From Halomonas sp. H10-9-1 (GTDB lineage: Bacteria; Pseudomonadota; Gammaproteobacteria; Pseudomonadales; Halomonadaceae), in NCBI RefSeq assembly GCF_040147005.1, contig NZ_JAMSHO010000001.1, positions 2,728,001 to 2,792,000 on the forward strand: 64,000 nucleotides of DNA, written 5' to 3'. A program made the translations under genes and the position numbers. Under the pieces are notes generated by a model, which was not told the origin of the DNA, searched no databases, and worked only from the letters and a program-made list of their open reading frames with translations. Numbering within the stretch: position 1 is the stretch's first letter; every line of letters starts with the position of its first letter. Positions 8,888 to 18,061 of this stretch are shown piece by piece.

Positions 8888-11482
8888 TCAGGCTGACGGC
8901 ACGGCGACACTGCGATCCCGCCGCCGTCGCTGCATCACTACGATCAAGCCGAACACCAGGAAGGCCGGAATCCACATCAGCTCCTTGGTCCAGCGGTCCA
9001 CCGGCGCCAGCACCTCGATGATCTCCTGGTCAAAGTCGAAGCCCAGGTCCGAGGCCTGGCTGCCATAGGCCACCATGTCGACGATGGCCTTGTCGTCCTC
9101 GATCAGCAGCATCAGGCCCAGGTTGTCGAGGCGCTCCGCGCCGCTCTCGCCCTCCGGCACCGGCAGCTGCATGTAGGCGGTCAGCGGGTCGCCGAAGTCA
9201 TCCTCGCCGAGGATCTGAAGGCGCAGGGTGCTCTCCTCGTCGACGCTGCCCAGCGCCTCGACGAACTGTGCCGGCGGAATCTCCTGGTAGGGGTCGTGGA
9301 TCCGGTCCATCCAGAAGCCGGGCCGAAACAGGGTGAAGGCCACCAGCAGCAGCACGACGGACTCGTACCAGCGGTTGCGGGCGATCATGAAGCCCTGGGT
9401 GGCCGCGGCGAAGATCAGCATGGCGATGGTCGATACCACGAAGATCACCACGCCCTGCAGGGGTGAGACATCGATCAGCAGCAGGTCGGTGTTGAAGATG
9501 AACAGGAACGGCAGCGCCGCGGTACGCAGGCTGTAGTAGAAGGCCTGGAAGCCGGTGCGGATCGGGTCGCCGCCCGAGACCGCGGCCGCGGCAAAGGAGG
9601 CCAGCCCCACCGGTGGTGTGACGTCTGCCATGATGCCGAAGTAGAACACGAACAGATGCACCGCGATCAGCGGCACCAACAGGCCGTTCTGCTCGCCCAG
9701 TTGCACGATCACCGGGGCCAGCAGCGCCGACACCACGATGTAGTTGGCCGTGGTCGGCAGGCCCATGCCGAGAATCAGGCTGAGCAGCGCGGTGAAGATC
9801 AGGATCAACATCAGGTTGCCCATGGAGAGGATCTCCACCACGTCGGCCAGCACCAGGCCAACTCCGGTCTGGGAGACCGCGCCGACGATGATGCCGGCGG
9901 TAGCGGTGGCGATGCCGATGCCGATCATGTTGCGGGCACCGGCCACCAGGCCGTTCCACAGGTCCAGGGCCCCCTCGCGGAGGTCCGTCGCCATCTCACT
10001 GCGACCGCGGAAGATCGCGGTGATGGGGCGCTGGGTGAGAATGATGAAGACCATGAACACCGTGGCCCAGAAGGCCGACAACCCCGGCGAGAGACGCTCC
10101 ACCATCAGGCACCAGATCAGCACGATCACGGGCAGGATGAACTGCAGGCCGACCATCACCGTGGGCCGGGTCTGGGGCAGCTTGTAGATCGGGGTGTCCG
10201 GGTCGTCGAGCTCCAGCTCGGGATAGTTCGAGGCGACCTTGAGCAGCCCCACATAGATCACCGCGAGCCCCACGGCCACTACCCAGGGGGTGGCATCACC
10301 CAGCACCGGCTTGAGCCAGCCCAGGCCATAGTAGACCACAAGGGCCGTGATCATCATCAGCAGCAGGCCCGCCAGGAAGCCGATCGCCTTGCGCACCAGG
10401 GGCTTGGGCGGATTGCTGCTCTCCAGCCCCTGCAGGCCGGCCTTGAGGGCCTCGAGGTGGACGATATAGACCAGTGCGATATAGGAGATCAGTGCCGGCA
10501 GGAAGGCGTGCTGGATAACCTCCACGTAGGAGATACCCACATATTCGACCATCAGGAAGGCCGCAGCCCCCATGACCGGCGGCATGATCTGGCCGTTGAC
10601 CGAGGAGGAGACCTCCACCGCCCCGGCCTTCTCGGCCGAGAAGCCGACGCGCTTCATCATCGGCACGGTGAAGGTGCCGGTGGTCACCACGTTGGCGATG
10701 GAAGAACCGGAGATCAGCCCGGTCATGCCCGAGGCCACCACGGCGGCCTTGGCCGGCCCACCCTTGTAGTGGCCAAGCAGCGAGAAAGCGACCTTGATGA
10801 AATAGTTACCGGCGCCGGCCTTGTCGAGCAGGGCACCGAACAGAACGAACAGGAAGACGAAGCTGGTCGAGACCCCGAGCGCGATGCCGAAGACCCCCTG
10901 GGTCGTCAGCCACTGGTGGTTGACCAGGCCGAACAGGCTGACCCCGCGATGGGAGAGGATACCCGGCATCCAGGGCCCGGCCAGCGAATAGAAGATGAAG
11001 ACCGAGGCGATGATGGCCAACGGCGGACCGAGCGCTCGTCGTGTGGCCTCAAGCAGCAGCAGGATACCCGCCACGCCGATGATCACGTCCTGCAGGATCG
11101 GCGCACCGGGGCGCTGGGCCAGCTGCTCGTAGAACATGAACATGTAGGCGCCGCAGAGTGCCGCCACCGTCGCCAGGACCCAGTCCTGGATGGGGATGCG
11201 ATCGCGGGGCGAACGCTTGAGCGCCGGATAGGCCATATAGGCCAGAAAGAGCGCAAAGGCCAGGTGAATGGAGCGAGACTCGGTGGCGTTGAAGACGCCG
11301 AACCCCAGCATGAACGGCAGCGGGGACGCGATCCACAGCTGAAAGAGCGACCAGGCGGCGGCAATGCTGACCAGCAGCTTGCCCGGCGTCCCGGCCGGCT
11401 TGCGGGCACCGGAATCGCTCGAGGCGACCATATCCTCCAGGTCGACCTCCTGCCCGGCGGTCCTCTTGTTGTCCTCAGTCAT
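8888..11482 (-). CDS. TRAP transporter fused permease (TAXI type)
   Basis: 864 aa from the ATG at 11480-11482. It combines the small (about 4 helices) and large (about 12 helices) TRAP subunits in one chain, as is usual for TAXI-TRAP systems. The DctM-like core shows GLISGSSIANVVTTGTFTVPMMKR-type and GLPTTANYIV stretches and PPVGLASFAAAAVSGGDP. A soluble C-terminal region (about 740-850) precedes a last helix near 845-860. It works with the TAXI binding protein upstream in Na+-dependent uptake; the substrate cannot be told from sequence. The start was chosen over an earlier in-frame ATG, which would lie upstream of the hairpin at 11551-11583. Confidence 0.92.
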   Translation of the reverse strand: MTEDNKRTAGQEVDLEDMVASSDSGARKPAGTPGKLLVSIAAAWSLFQLWIASPLPFMLGFGVFNATESRSIHLAFALFLAYMAYPALKRSPRDRIPIQDWVLATVAALCGAYMFMFYEQLAQRPGAPILQDVIIGVAGILLLLEATRRALGPPLAIIASVFIFYSLAGPWMPGILSHRGVSLFGLVNHQWLTTQGVFGIALGVSTSFVFLFVLFGALLDKAGAGNYFIKVAFSLLGHYKGGPAKAAVVASGMTGLISGSSIANVVTTGTFTVPMMKRVGFSAEKAGAVEVSSSVNGQIMPPVMGAAAFLMVEYVGISYVEVIQHAFLPALISYIALVYIVHLEALKAGLQGLESSNPPKPLVRKAIGFLAGLLLMMITALVVYYGLGWLKPVLGDATPWVVAVGLAVIYVGLLKVASNYPELELDDPDTPIYKLPQTRPTVMVGLQFILPVIVLIWCLMVERLSPGLSAFWATVFMVFIILTQRPITAIFRGRSEMATDLREGALDLWNGLVAGARNMIGIGIATATAGIIVGAVSQTGVGLVLADVVEILSMGNLMLILIFTALLSLILGMGLPTTANYIVVSALLAPVIVQLGEQNGLLVPLIAVHLFVFYFGIMADVTPPVGLASFAAAAVSGGDPIRTGFQAFYYSLRTAALPFLFIFNTDLLLIDVSPLQGVVIFVVSTIAMLIFAAATQGFMIARNRWYESVVLLLVAFTLFRPGFWMDRIHDPYQEIPPAQFVEALGSVDEESTLRLQILGEDDFGDPLTAYMQLPVPEGESGAERLDNLGLMLLIEDDKAIVDMVAYGSQASDLGFDFDQEIIEVLAPVDRWTKELMWIPAFLVFGLIVVMQRRRRDRSVAVPSA

Positions 11483-11550
11483 AAGCGAGCCCTGCTCTGT
11501 AACGTTTGCCCTGGGAACCCTTGCGGTGATGCCCTTGGGCATCCCAAATA

Positions 11551-11583
11551 GAATGCGCGGCCCCCTCGGGTGACCGCGCATTC
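11551..11583 (-). terminator. Hairpin between binding-protein and permease genes
   Basis: A perfect 10-bp inverted repeat, GAATGCGCGG with CCGCGCATTC, around a 13-nt loop, with no T-run. It probably stabilises or partly terminates the message so that binding protein is made in excess over permease. Confidence 0.55.
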
Positions 11584-11616
11584 TTCACCGAGGTGACATC
11601 ACCTCAGATTCTCGGA

Positions 11617-12597
11617 TCACTCGATCCAGCCTTGCTCGCGATAGTAGCGAGCAGCGCCGTCATGCAGCGGAGCGGAGAGGCCCGAGGAGACCATCTCTTC
11701 CGGGTCGAGACCCTCGAAGGCCGGGTGCAGCCGCTTGAAGCGGTCGAAGTTGTCGAAGATCGCCTTGACGGTCTGGTAGACGATGTCCTCGTCGGCCTGG
11801 GCGGTGGTCACGAAGGTCGCCGCCACGCCGAAGGTCTCGACGTCGTCGTCATTGCCCTTGTAGAGCCCGCCGGGAATCACCGACTTGGAGTAGTAGGGGA
11901 ACTCCTCGACGATGCCGTCGATGGCCTCGCCGGTCAGCGGAATCAGGCGCGCATCCACGGTGGTAGTGGCCTCCTGGATGGAGCCGTTGGGGTGACCCAC
12001 CACATAGACCATGGCATCGACGTTATTGTCGGCCAGGGCGGCGGCCTGCTCGGCGGCATCCAGCTGGGAGGCCAGGGCGAAGGTGTCCTCGGTCCATCCC
12101 TTGGCTTCCATCACCACTTCCATGGTGTTGCGCTGACCGGAGCCGGGGTTGCCGATATTGACGCGCTTGCCTTCCAGATCATCGAGGCTCTCGATGCCGG
12201 AGTCGGCACGGGCCAGCAGGGTCAGCGGCTCACCGTGGACGCGGAAGACCGCGCGCAGGTCCTCATAGGCGTCACCCTCGAAGTTGCCGGTGCCGTTGTA
12301 AGCCTGGTACTGGACGTCGGACTGCACCACGCCCATGTCCAGCTGACCGGACTTGATGCCGTTGACGTTGGCCACCGAGCCGCCGGTGGAGGGCGCATTA
12401 CACTTGATGTTAGCGTCTTCCAGACGGTTCACCAGGCGGCAGACGGACTGGCCGACCACATAGTAGACGCCGGTCTGGCCACCGGTACCGATGGTGATGA
12501 ACCTCTCTTCATCCTGCGCCATGGCCGGCGACGCGAACATCGCGGCCCCCAGGAGCGCACCGGTGAAGGCAGCAGCAGAGAATGCATGGCGTTTCAT
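11617..12597 (-). CDS. TAXI-family TRAP solute-binding protein
   Basis: 326 aa. It has a signal peptide (MKRHAFSAAAFTGALLGAAM..., cleavage after ASPAMA) and the TAXI signature (FITIGTGGQTGVYYVVGQSVC, then NIGNPGSGQRNTMEV). It captures the substrate in the periplasm for the fused permease downstream. The start at 12597 is preferred over the ATG six bases earlier because AGAGG is then 7 nt away. The order binding protein, hairpin, permease, Usp is a normal TRAP operon. Confidence 0.93.
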   Translation of the reverse strand: MKRHAFSAAAFTGALLGAAMFASPAMAQDEERFITIGTGGQTGVYYVVGQSVCRLVNRLEDANIKCNAPSTGGSVANVNGIKSGQLDMGVVQSDVQYQAYNGTGNFEGDAYEDLRAVFRVHGEPLTLLARADSGIESLDDLEGKRVNIGNPGSGQRNTMEVVMEAKGWTEDTFALASQLDAAEQAAALADNNVDAMVYVVGHPNGSIQEATTTVDARLIPLTGEAIDGIVEEFPYYSKSVIPGGLYKGNDDDVETFGVAATFVTTAQADEDIVYQTVKAIFDNFDRFKRLHPAFEGLDPEEMVSSGLSAPLHDGAARYYREQGWIE

Positions 12598-12806
12598 GGA
12601 CATACCTCTTTGACGTTGTCGGCAATCGAGCGGCGAGACCGAGACCACACCGGGTTCCGAATCTACCACCCCTTTCTACTTTAGCGAAAAAACTTCTCCG
12701 GTGATAATGACCGGAGGCCAGGCCGGCAGAACATGGCCGACGGGTTTGTTCACCCCTAGTCTAGTCCCGACGAGCGTTTATGAAGCGTTAATCTCTTGAT
12801 GCAATG

Positions 12807-12837
12807 CAGCAAGGGCCGCACGTGGCGGCCCTTGCTG
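12807..12837 (-). terminator. Native kamA terminator
   Basis: A perfect 13-bp stem, CAGCAAGGGCCGC with GCGGCCCTTGCTG, and a 5-nt loop, 20 bp after the stop of the truncated kamA copy. The full-length copy at 40374 has no equivalent hairpin, which supports the left copy being the original chromosomal 3' end. Confidence 0.6.
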
Positions 12838-12856
12838 AATAGAGCTCACCGCTGCC

Positions 12857-13760
12857 TCACGATGCCTTCATGATCAGCGCCTGCTTCGCGTCCTTCATGG
12901 CGGCGAACTCGGCCTCGAAGAAGAACTCGCTCTCCCCCAGCGCCGGTTCCAGGTGGTTGAGCCAGGTGGCAGCCTCATCGTACTTGGCGAAGAAGGGACG
13001 CTGCACCCAGTCGCTGTCGCGCCCCTGGATGAAACGCAGCACGAAGACCTTCTCCCCCTGGATCTCCGTCACCCCCTGGATCTCCACCTTGCCCGGATCG
13101 GCAGACATCGACGGCCCACGAGCCGTGCGCGCCAGGCCCGGCACCTGCTTCATCGCCTCGCGGTAGATCTCCCACGCCTTGACCAGCGGCACCTCGAAGT
13201 AGTGGCGGGCGCCGGTATCGCGCTCCACGAACATGTAATACGGGATCATCCCCAGGCGCACCTGGGTGGTCCACATGCGTGCCCACTGGTCGGCATCGTC
13301 GTTGATGTGCTTGAGCAACGGCGCCTGGGTACGGATCTCCGCCCCGGTGGCCCGGATGCGACGGATCGCCTCGCGGCAGATGGGGGTGTCCATCTCCTTC
13401 CAGTGGTTGAAGTGCGCCATGAAGGCGACATGCTTCCCGGCAGCCACCAACTCTCTGAACAACTCGAGGATATCTTCGGCGTCCGGGTCGGTGACGAAGC
13501 GGTAGGGCCAGAAGGTCAGGCTCTTGGTGCCGATGCGGATGTCCTGGACGTGATCCAGCTCCGGCGCCATCAGCCCCTCCAGGTACTGACGCAGGTGCTT
13601 GGCCTTCATCACCATGGGGTCGCCGCCGGTCATCAGCAGGTCGGTGACCTCGGTGTGCTCGGCCAGATAGCGGTGCAGAGAATCCGCTTCATTGGAGGCG
13701 AACTTCAGGTCCTTGTCGCCGACGAACTGCGCCCAGCGGAAGCAGAAGGTGCAGTAGCTG
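12857..13760 (-). pseudogene. kamA: Displaced 3' part of kamA (5' truncated)
   Basis: Encodes the last 300 residues of a KamA-type radical SAM protein and stops abruptly at the island edge in the codons just before SYCTFCFRW, so it lacks the first 162 residues including the first cluster Cys. Across the 258 residues from the first internal Met, the protein differs from the intact copy at 40374-41762 at only two positions (Lys/Arg and Ala/Glu). At DNA level I count roughly 40 mismatches, mostly silent, in the distal 706 bp and none in the 198 bp next to the junction (13563-13760 against 41080-41277). Joining residues 1-162 from the right copy to this fragment gives exactly 1389 bp, the intact length. 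It is the original chromosomal 3' end displaced by island integration. Confidence 0.9.
13563..13760. repeat. Left attachment repeat (attL), inside kamA
   Basis: 198 bp identical to 41080-41277. It covers the codons for the radical SAM Cys motif (from SYCTFCFRW onward) and following residues. Recombination producing the island insertion must have occurred somewhere within this identity block; the exact core cannot be placed by eye. Confidence 0.75.
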
Positions 13761-14363
13761 AGCCTCGCAGAACCTCAGAAAACCTCATTACCCGGATGAT
13801 TTCAAAGGATTTTATTGACCACCACTGTACCGGAGAGGGCTGACCGACGCATGACCGAAGTGAACAGTCACACACTGGCTAACCCTCTGGAATCTGGAGA
13901 AGGGAGCCAATCCCACCGACCGCTGACTGACCGAAGCAGGACCGAAGCGGGTGCTCACTCTGGGTGACCGGCATGAACCTCTACCGCCAATCCATCAGTC
14001 GATACAGCGTTACCTTCCCCCTACCCTCGGGAGACAGTCGAGGACCGAGAGCCCCAGCGTCAGATCGTCGGGTGTCGTCAGGTATCCCGGGAAACCCTCA
14101 CTTCCTCTTCTTGGCGTAGTCGTCACGCAGGGCAACAAACAAGTGAGCAATGAGCAACACCTCAACACTGTTTCTTGAGCTTTGCAGAACCGAACATCCC
14201 AAGAACGAGCTATCTACGACCCCACCTAAAACTATTGCCACCAAAAGTCGACCATGTAGTTGCCGACTTCTATAGCTAGCTGATAGCCTTCATGAGGGAT
14301 ACAACTCAAGATAAATGATACCAATTATAATCACGACCCATAAAACGAGACAAGGAGGCTATC
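13761..14363. other. Gene-free left end of island
   Basis: About 600 bp with no convincing gene. It holds four spaced copies of an 8-9 bp repeat (see the entry at 13841-13947) and becomes AT-rich after about 14170 in front of the Mrr-like gene, where promoter elements are expected. Confidence 0.5.
13841..13947. repeat. Four direct repeats, consensus TGACCGAAG
   Basis: Copies at 13841-13849 (TGACCGACG), 13852-13860, 13928-13936 and 13939-13947 (GGACCGAAG). They come in two closely spaced pairs, 80-190 bp inside the left island end. Their place and spacing would suit integrase arm-type sites; no function is shown. Confidence 0.4.
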
Positions 14364-15335
14364 TTGGCCAAAGTAATTCTAATACGAAGCCCGATTGAGT
14401 TAGCAAGAAATGACCAAGCCGGATATGGTTGGCCTCAAATAAATTTCTCAGACCACCCAACTGCCGACTCTCTCATGGCAGCATTCCGTGATCATGATAT
14501 CGAGGTAGGCAGGAAAGCAAAGCAAATTCGGCGATTCTTCAACATTCGCCCCGGTGACTTGATAGTAGTCCCTGTTCCTCGCGCTATCCTCCTTGCACGT
14601 GCTACTGGCGAGAAGAGCTTTGGATCAGATGTAGGATATGGAGAAAACCGAGTTGGCGCAAAATATCTACGAGAACCGGGTGGAAAGATAAAAAGAATCC
14701 CTCGCGACGACCTCTCAACCGCCCTTGAAACTCGACTAAAGATCCGAATGGCAGTTGCATCGCTCGATGAATTTTCAGACGAACTAGAAACACTATACTC
14801 TCGACTAGAATCTGGTGGATATAGCAACAGAAATAGCCAATACGAAGCTGAAAACAGTGAAGCCATAGAAGCATTCAAACAAACGCTTCTGGAGCGCATC
14901 CAACAAGGAAGTACATTCCTTTCTGGAGGTGGGAATGGGATGGAGATGCTGGTGATGGAGCTCTTGAAACTAGAGGGATATGTCGTTCATCGTCCAAGCA
15001 AGCGACACTATGAAGGCGTTGCGGATGCTGATATTGAGGCTTATCGAAAGGACCGATTCAATCCCACGAAACTTCTCATTCAAGTAAAGCATCATCAGGG
15101 GGTCACCGGGGCTCATGGCATTCGTCAACTTTCCGCAATTGAAGAAGATGACGCACAACGCTGGCTGATCACAACAGCTGTTACAGGTGAAAGCACTAAT
15201 GCCTTAGCTGAAAAAGACGGCATTCAAGTAATGGATGGAATTGACTTTGTAGATTGGCTTTTTGAACATTACCAAAATCTATCAATTGCCACACGAAGCC
15301 AGCTCGGACTATCCGACGTCCCTATGCTTCTTTAA
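14364..15335 (+). CDS. Mrr-like restriction endonuclease
   Basis: 323 aa from a TTG preceded by AAGGAGG at good spacing. The C-terminal third (about 195-310) fits the Mrr catalytic fold of the PD-(D/E)XK group: NGMEMLVMELLKLEGYVV, then ADADIEAYR, LLIQVKHHQGVTGAHGIRQL, and RWLITTAVTGESTNALAEKDGIQVMDG. The probable catalytic residues are the Asp in ADADIE and the Lys of QVK. The N-terminal half may be a DNA- or modification-reading domain but was not recognised. Such enzymes cut modified or foreign DNA; no methylase is adjacent, which fits a modification-dependent (type IV) enzyme. A+T-rich compared with the host. The 112-aa gene follows 24 bp later. Confidence 0.8.
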   Translation: MAKVILIRSPIELARNDQAGYGWPQINFSDHPTADSLMAAFRDHDIEVGRKAKQIRRFFNIRPGDLIVVPVPRAILLARATGEKSFGSDVGYGENRVGAKYLREPGGKIKRIPRDDLSTALETRLKIRMAVASLDEFSDELETLYSRLESGGYSNRNSQYEAENSEAIEAFKQTLLERIQQGSTFLSGGGNGMEMLVMELLKLEGYVVHRPSKRHYEGVADADIEAYRKDRFNPTKLLIQVKHHQGVTGAHGIRQLSAIEEDDAQRWLITTAVTGESTNALAEKDGIQVMDGIDFVDWLFEHYQNLSIATRSQLGLSDVPMLL

Positions 15336-15359
15336 CAATTACCACCTGGAGAGTTCCCG

Positions 15360-15698
15360 ATGAGTTACGACCCGGATTTCGATCAATATCGTCTAGACCA
15401 ACTAGCATCTACACACCTATCCGATAGCTTAGCAATTGGCGATATTGTATTTTTCGCAGACGATGATGGCCGGCTAGGAAAAGCGACCTGGCGCCTCAAT
15501 GATAACGCATACAAGACCCTCAATGACTCAGGATTCAAGCATTACCTAATGGAACTGCTTGACTCTCTGATAATTTATCGAAAACAACATAACAAGCCAA
15601 ACTCTTCACAGGGAATAATTTATGTGAATGGAAGAAAGTTAAATATCGAGTGGGTGACGCCGGAAGAGGCCTTCCAAAAATCAGAATGGAATGGATAA
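15360..15698 (+). CDS. Hypothetical protein (112 aa) paired with Mrr-like gene
   Basis: Not recognised. It is an acidic, soluble protein with no signal peptide or membrane segment. It has an ATG with TGGAGAG upstream and lies 24 bp after the Mrr-like gene on the same strand, so it is very likely co-transcribed. Same AT-rich base composition. It could be a partner or inhibitor of the nuclease, but nothing in its sequence shows this. Confidence 0.65.
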   Translation: MSYDPDFDQYRLDQLASTHLSDSLAIGDIVFFADDDGRLGKATWRLNDNAYKTLNDSGFKHYLMELLDSLIIYRKQHNKPNSSQGIIYVNGRKLNIEWVTPEEAFQKSEWNG

Positions 15699-16008
15699 CC
15701 GGTCATACGGACCATGATGAGCACTCCTAACATTAGTGAACACTCAATGTATCCGTACCGATCTACAAGGATCAACCTGATGACGACAAGCGCCCTGCCC
15801 CAAGATCAAAAAAAGGGCCACAGGGGCCCCAAAATAGGCCCCGTAGCGGGGCCCTGATACATCCGGCTGTCGCCTCTTCATAATGGGGGCAGAGACGCCA
15901 CTCCGCTTCCCTACCCTCAGTCATAGGATTTCCAATGCCTCAAAAATAGTATCTATAACCAAATGCACTATTTTCTCATCCTTGAAAGCTCCTCTGAACC
16001 TCGCTCGG
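15699..16008. other. Intergenic region between convergent genes
   Basis: 310 bp between the 112-aa gene and the end of the integrase. Apart from two adjacent GC-rich hairpins (15808-15853) I see nothing coding. Confidence 0.6.
15808..15853 (-). terminator. Tandem hairpins ending the integrase transcript
   Basis: On the minus strand a first hairpin (GGCCCCG/CGGGGCC, 15837-15853) is followed by a second (GGGCC/GGCCC, 15815-15829) and a run of seven T (15808-15814). It lies about 155 bp downstream of the integrase stop. Confidence 0.75.
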
Positions 16009-17220
16009 TCAGCTGGCGTGGCGTATGGGAGTCGTTATTGGTGCGCTGTCTTCCCCAGTGACGTCGGCACGGTCGTCGTCGTTCTCCTCCTCATGGTGAT
16101 CATCATCGCTGTCATAGGTCCAGTTGGCACTCGACGCGGCACTCAGTAGGGAGTCTTGGGACAAGTGAGCGTAGCGTTCCGTGACCTTGGGATTGCTATG
16201 ACCAAGGATCTGTTGCACCTCGTAAAGGGAGCGCCCTGCCCCGACCAACTTGGAGGCGTAGGTATGGCGGCAATCATGGAGGCGGAAGTCAGGTAGCCCA
16301 GCCTTGTCGCGTAGCCGGTGCCAGACCAGCGTAATCGACTTGAAGGGTGCCTGGGTCTTGGGACTGACGAAGATCCACTCCTGACCACCGCATTCCCGCT
16401 TGGCTTCCTCCAGGACCTGTAACGCCGAGGTATTCAGCGGCACGATCCGTTCCTTCTTGCTCTTGGCGTTGCTGACCGGTATCCGCCAGGTCTGCTTGGT
16501 GAGGTCAATATCTGACCACTTGGCCTTGAGGGCTTCCCCTACCCGGGCCCCGGTACTGAGCAGGAACATCACGATACAACAGACGGGACGATTCCTATCG
16601 TGCAGCAGCACGTCCAGTAGCCGCTTGCTCTCGGTCTCATCCAGATAGCGTTCCCGGTTGTTGTTCTCCTTGAACAGCTTGACTGACTTGGCCGGGTTGC
16701 TATCGACCAGCTCCCATTCCATGGCTACCGCGAATAGAGCCCGAACGATCATCAGCTGACGATCACAGGTGGCCGGTGCCCTGCCCTCGTTACGCATCCG
16801 GTTGTGGAACTGCGCCACGTCGGCATGGGTAACCTCATCCAGGCGCTTGCCACCGAAGGTAGGAATCACCTTGCTGCGTAGATGGGTATAGTCGGTCTTC
16901 CAGGACCGCTTGCGGGTCTTGATGTAGTCCAGATACTGCTCCTCGACGAAGGCCTTGAGGGTCGGCACGGCCTTGGCCGATTTGTGGACCGTCTGAGGCG
17001 TTTTTTCCATGACCAGCTCGGCACGCAAGGTCTTTGCCTTCTTCCGGGCTTGAGACAGGGAAATCTCGGTCGTGGTGCCCAGTTTGAAGTGCTGGTTCTT
17101 CTTCTGATCGGTGGTGTGACGCAGATAGTAGGTCCCCTTGCCGGGGGTGGTGCGCCTGACCTCCACATAGAACCCGGGGTGCTGGCGGTCGCAATATTCA
17201 ATACGACGCTTGTCTTCGGG
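16009..17220 (-). pseudogene. int: Tyrosine integrase, main fragment (5' end cut off by IS21)
   Basis: The island integrase lacking its first 18 codons. Counting from the first possible GTG (17166), it shows an SAM-like core-binding domain (about 68-160) and a catalytic domain with R208 in LLSTGARVGEA, a Lys in the NAKSKKER beta-hairpin, HDCRH (H297, R300), H323 in LGHS and nucleophile Y332 in ERYAH, so all key residues are present. The C-terminal tail is very acidic. The frame is open upstream to the IS boundary and joins in frame with the fragment at 19672-19726 once the IS and one 7-bp target copy are removed (1260 bp, 419 aa). A truncated product lacking the N-terminal arm-binding domain start could be made, but normal activity is doubtful. 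Confidence 0.88.
17214..17220. repeat. Target duplication of IS21 copy 1 (left)
   Basis: CTTCGGG, repeated at 19672-19678 on the other side of the element. Confidence 0.85.
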
Positions 17221-17287
17221 TATGCGACGTCAACTACTTTGGCCGCTTGGCGACAATTAAAATGGCCGGTTGGGTGGGTAGTTGTCG

Positions 17288-18061
17288 TCAGTCCGACGAC
17301 CCAGCTTTTCCTCCTTGTAATTGTCGTTGATAAGCACGCTTACGGTAGCTCTCCCCGCTCAGCTCCATCAGCGTGGCGTGGTGCACCAACCGGTCGATGG
17401 CAGCCACTGCCATCATGCTGTCGGGGAAGATACTGTCCCAGGCGCTGAACGGCTGGTTGGCGGTGATGATCAGGCTGGCCGACTCGTAGCGATGGGCGAT
17501 CAGCTCGAACAGCACTGACGTCTCGGCCTCGCTGCGTTGGACGTAGCCGATATCGTCGATCACCAGCACGGCGTACTTGTCGAGCTTGATCAGGGCGTCG
17601 CTCAGGCGCAGTGCCTGCTTGGCAGCCTGGAGCTCCTGGACCAGGCTTGAGGCGGTGGCGTAGCGCACCCGGTAACCCTGGTCGACCAGCGTATGCCCGA
17701 GCCCGGCCGCCACGTGGCTCTTGCCGACGCCGGAGGGCCCAAACAGCAGCAGGTTGTGAGCCTGGTCGACCCACTGCGTGTCGCCGGCCAAGGCGCTCAG
17801 TTGCCGGCGCTGCTCGGCCGCGATGGCGTCGAACTCGAAGGACTCCAGCGTCTTGCCCACCGGCAGCCGGGCCTCCTTGAGGTGCCGGGCCAGCCGGCGT
17901 CGCTCACGCTCGGCCAGCTCGTGCTCGCATAGGGCGGCCAGTGTTTGTGGCAGGCTCCAGTTTTCGGCTCGGGCGCGGGTTTCCAGCTGGGGCCAGCAGG
18001 CGGCCATGGTGGGCAGGCGGAGCTGTCGCAGTAGCAGCGGCAGCGTCTGGGCATCAGGCAT
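17288..18061 (-). CDS. istB: IstB-like transposition ATPase (IS21 type A, copy 1)
   Basis: 257 aa AAA+ helper of IS21 transposition. It has an N-terminal region with ERERRRLARHLKEARLP, Walker A GPSGVGKSH and Walker B VLVIDDIGY, then VHHATLMELSGESYRKRAY at the end. It works with IstA, binding DNA and directing strand transfer. Its ATG at 18061 overlaps the istA stop by 8 bp (translational coupling). Nearly identical to the copy at 37051. Confidence 0.92.
   Translation of the reverse strand: MPDAQTLPLLLRQLRLPTMAACWPQLETRARAENWSLPQTLAALCEHELAERERRRLARHLKEARLPVGKTLESFEFDAIAAEQRRQLSALAGDTQWVDQAHNLLLFGPSGVGKSHVAAGLGHTLVDQGYRVRYATASSLVQELQAAKQALRLSDALIKLDKYAVLVIDDIGYVQRSEAETSVLFELIAHRYESASLIITANQPFSAWDSIFPDSMMAVAAIDRLVHHATLMELSGESYRKRAYQRQLQGGKAGSSD

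Noticed and set aside
9656..11551. A 631-codon open frame on the plus strand
   Set aside because: It is antisense to the TRAP permease, rich in His, Gln, Asp and Gly as expected for the complement of a membrane protein gene.
12857..13633. A separate 258-aa radical SAM gene
   Set aside because: It is the displaced 3' part of kamA; it lacks the CxxxCxxC motif and has no suitable start signals.
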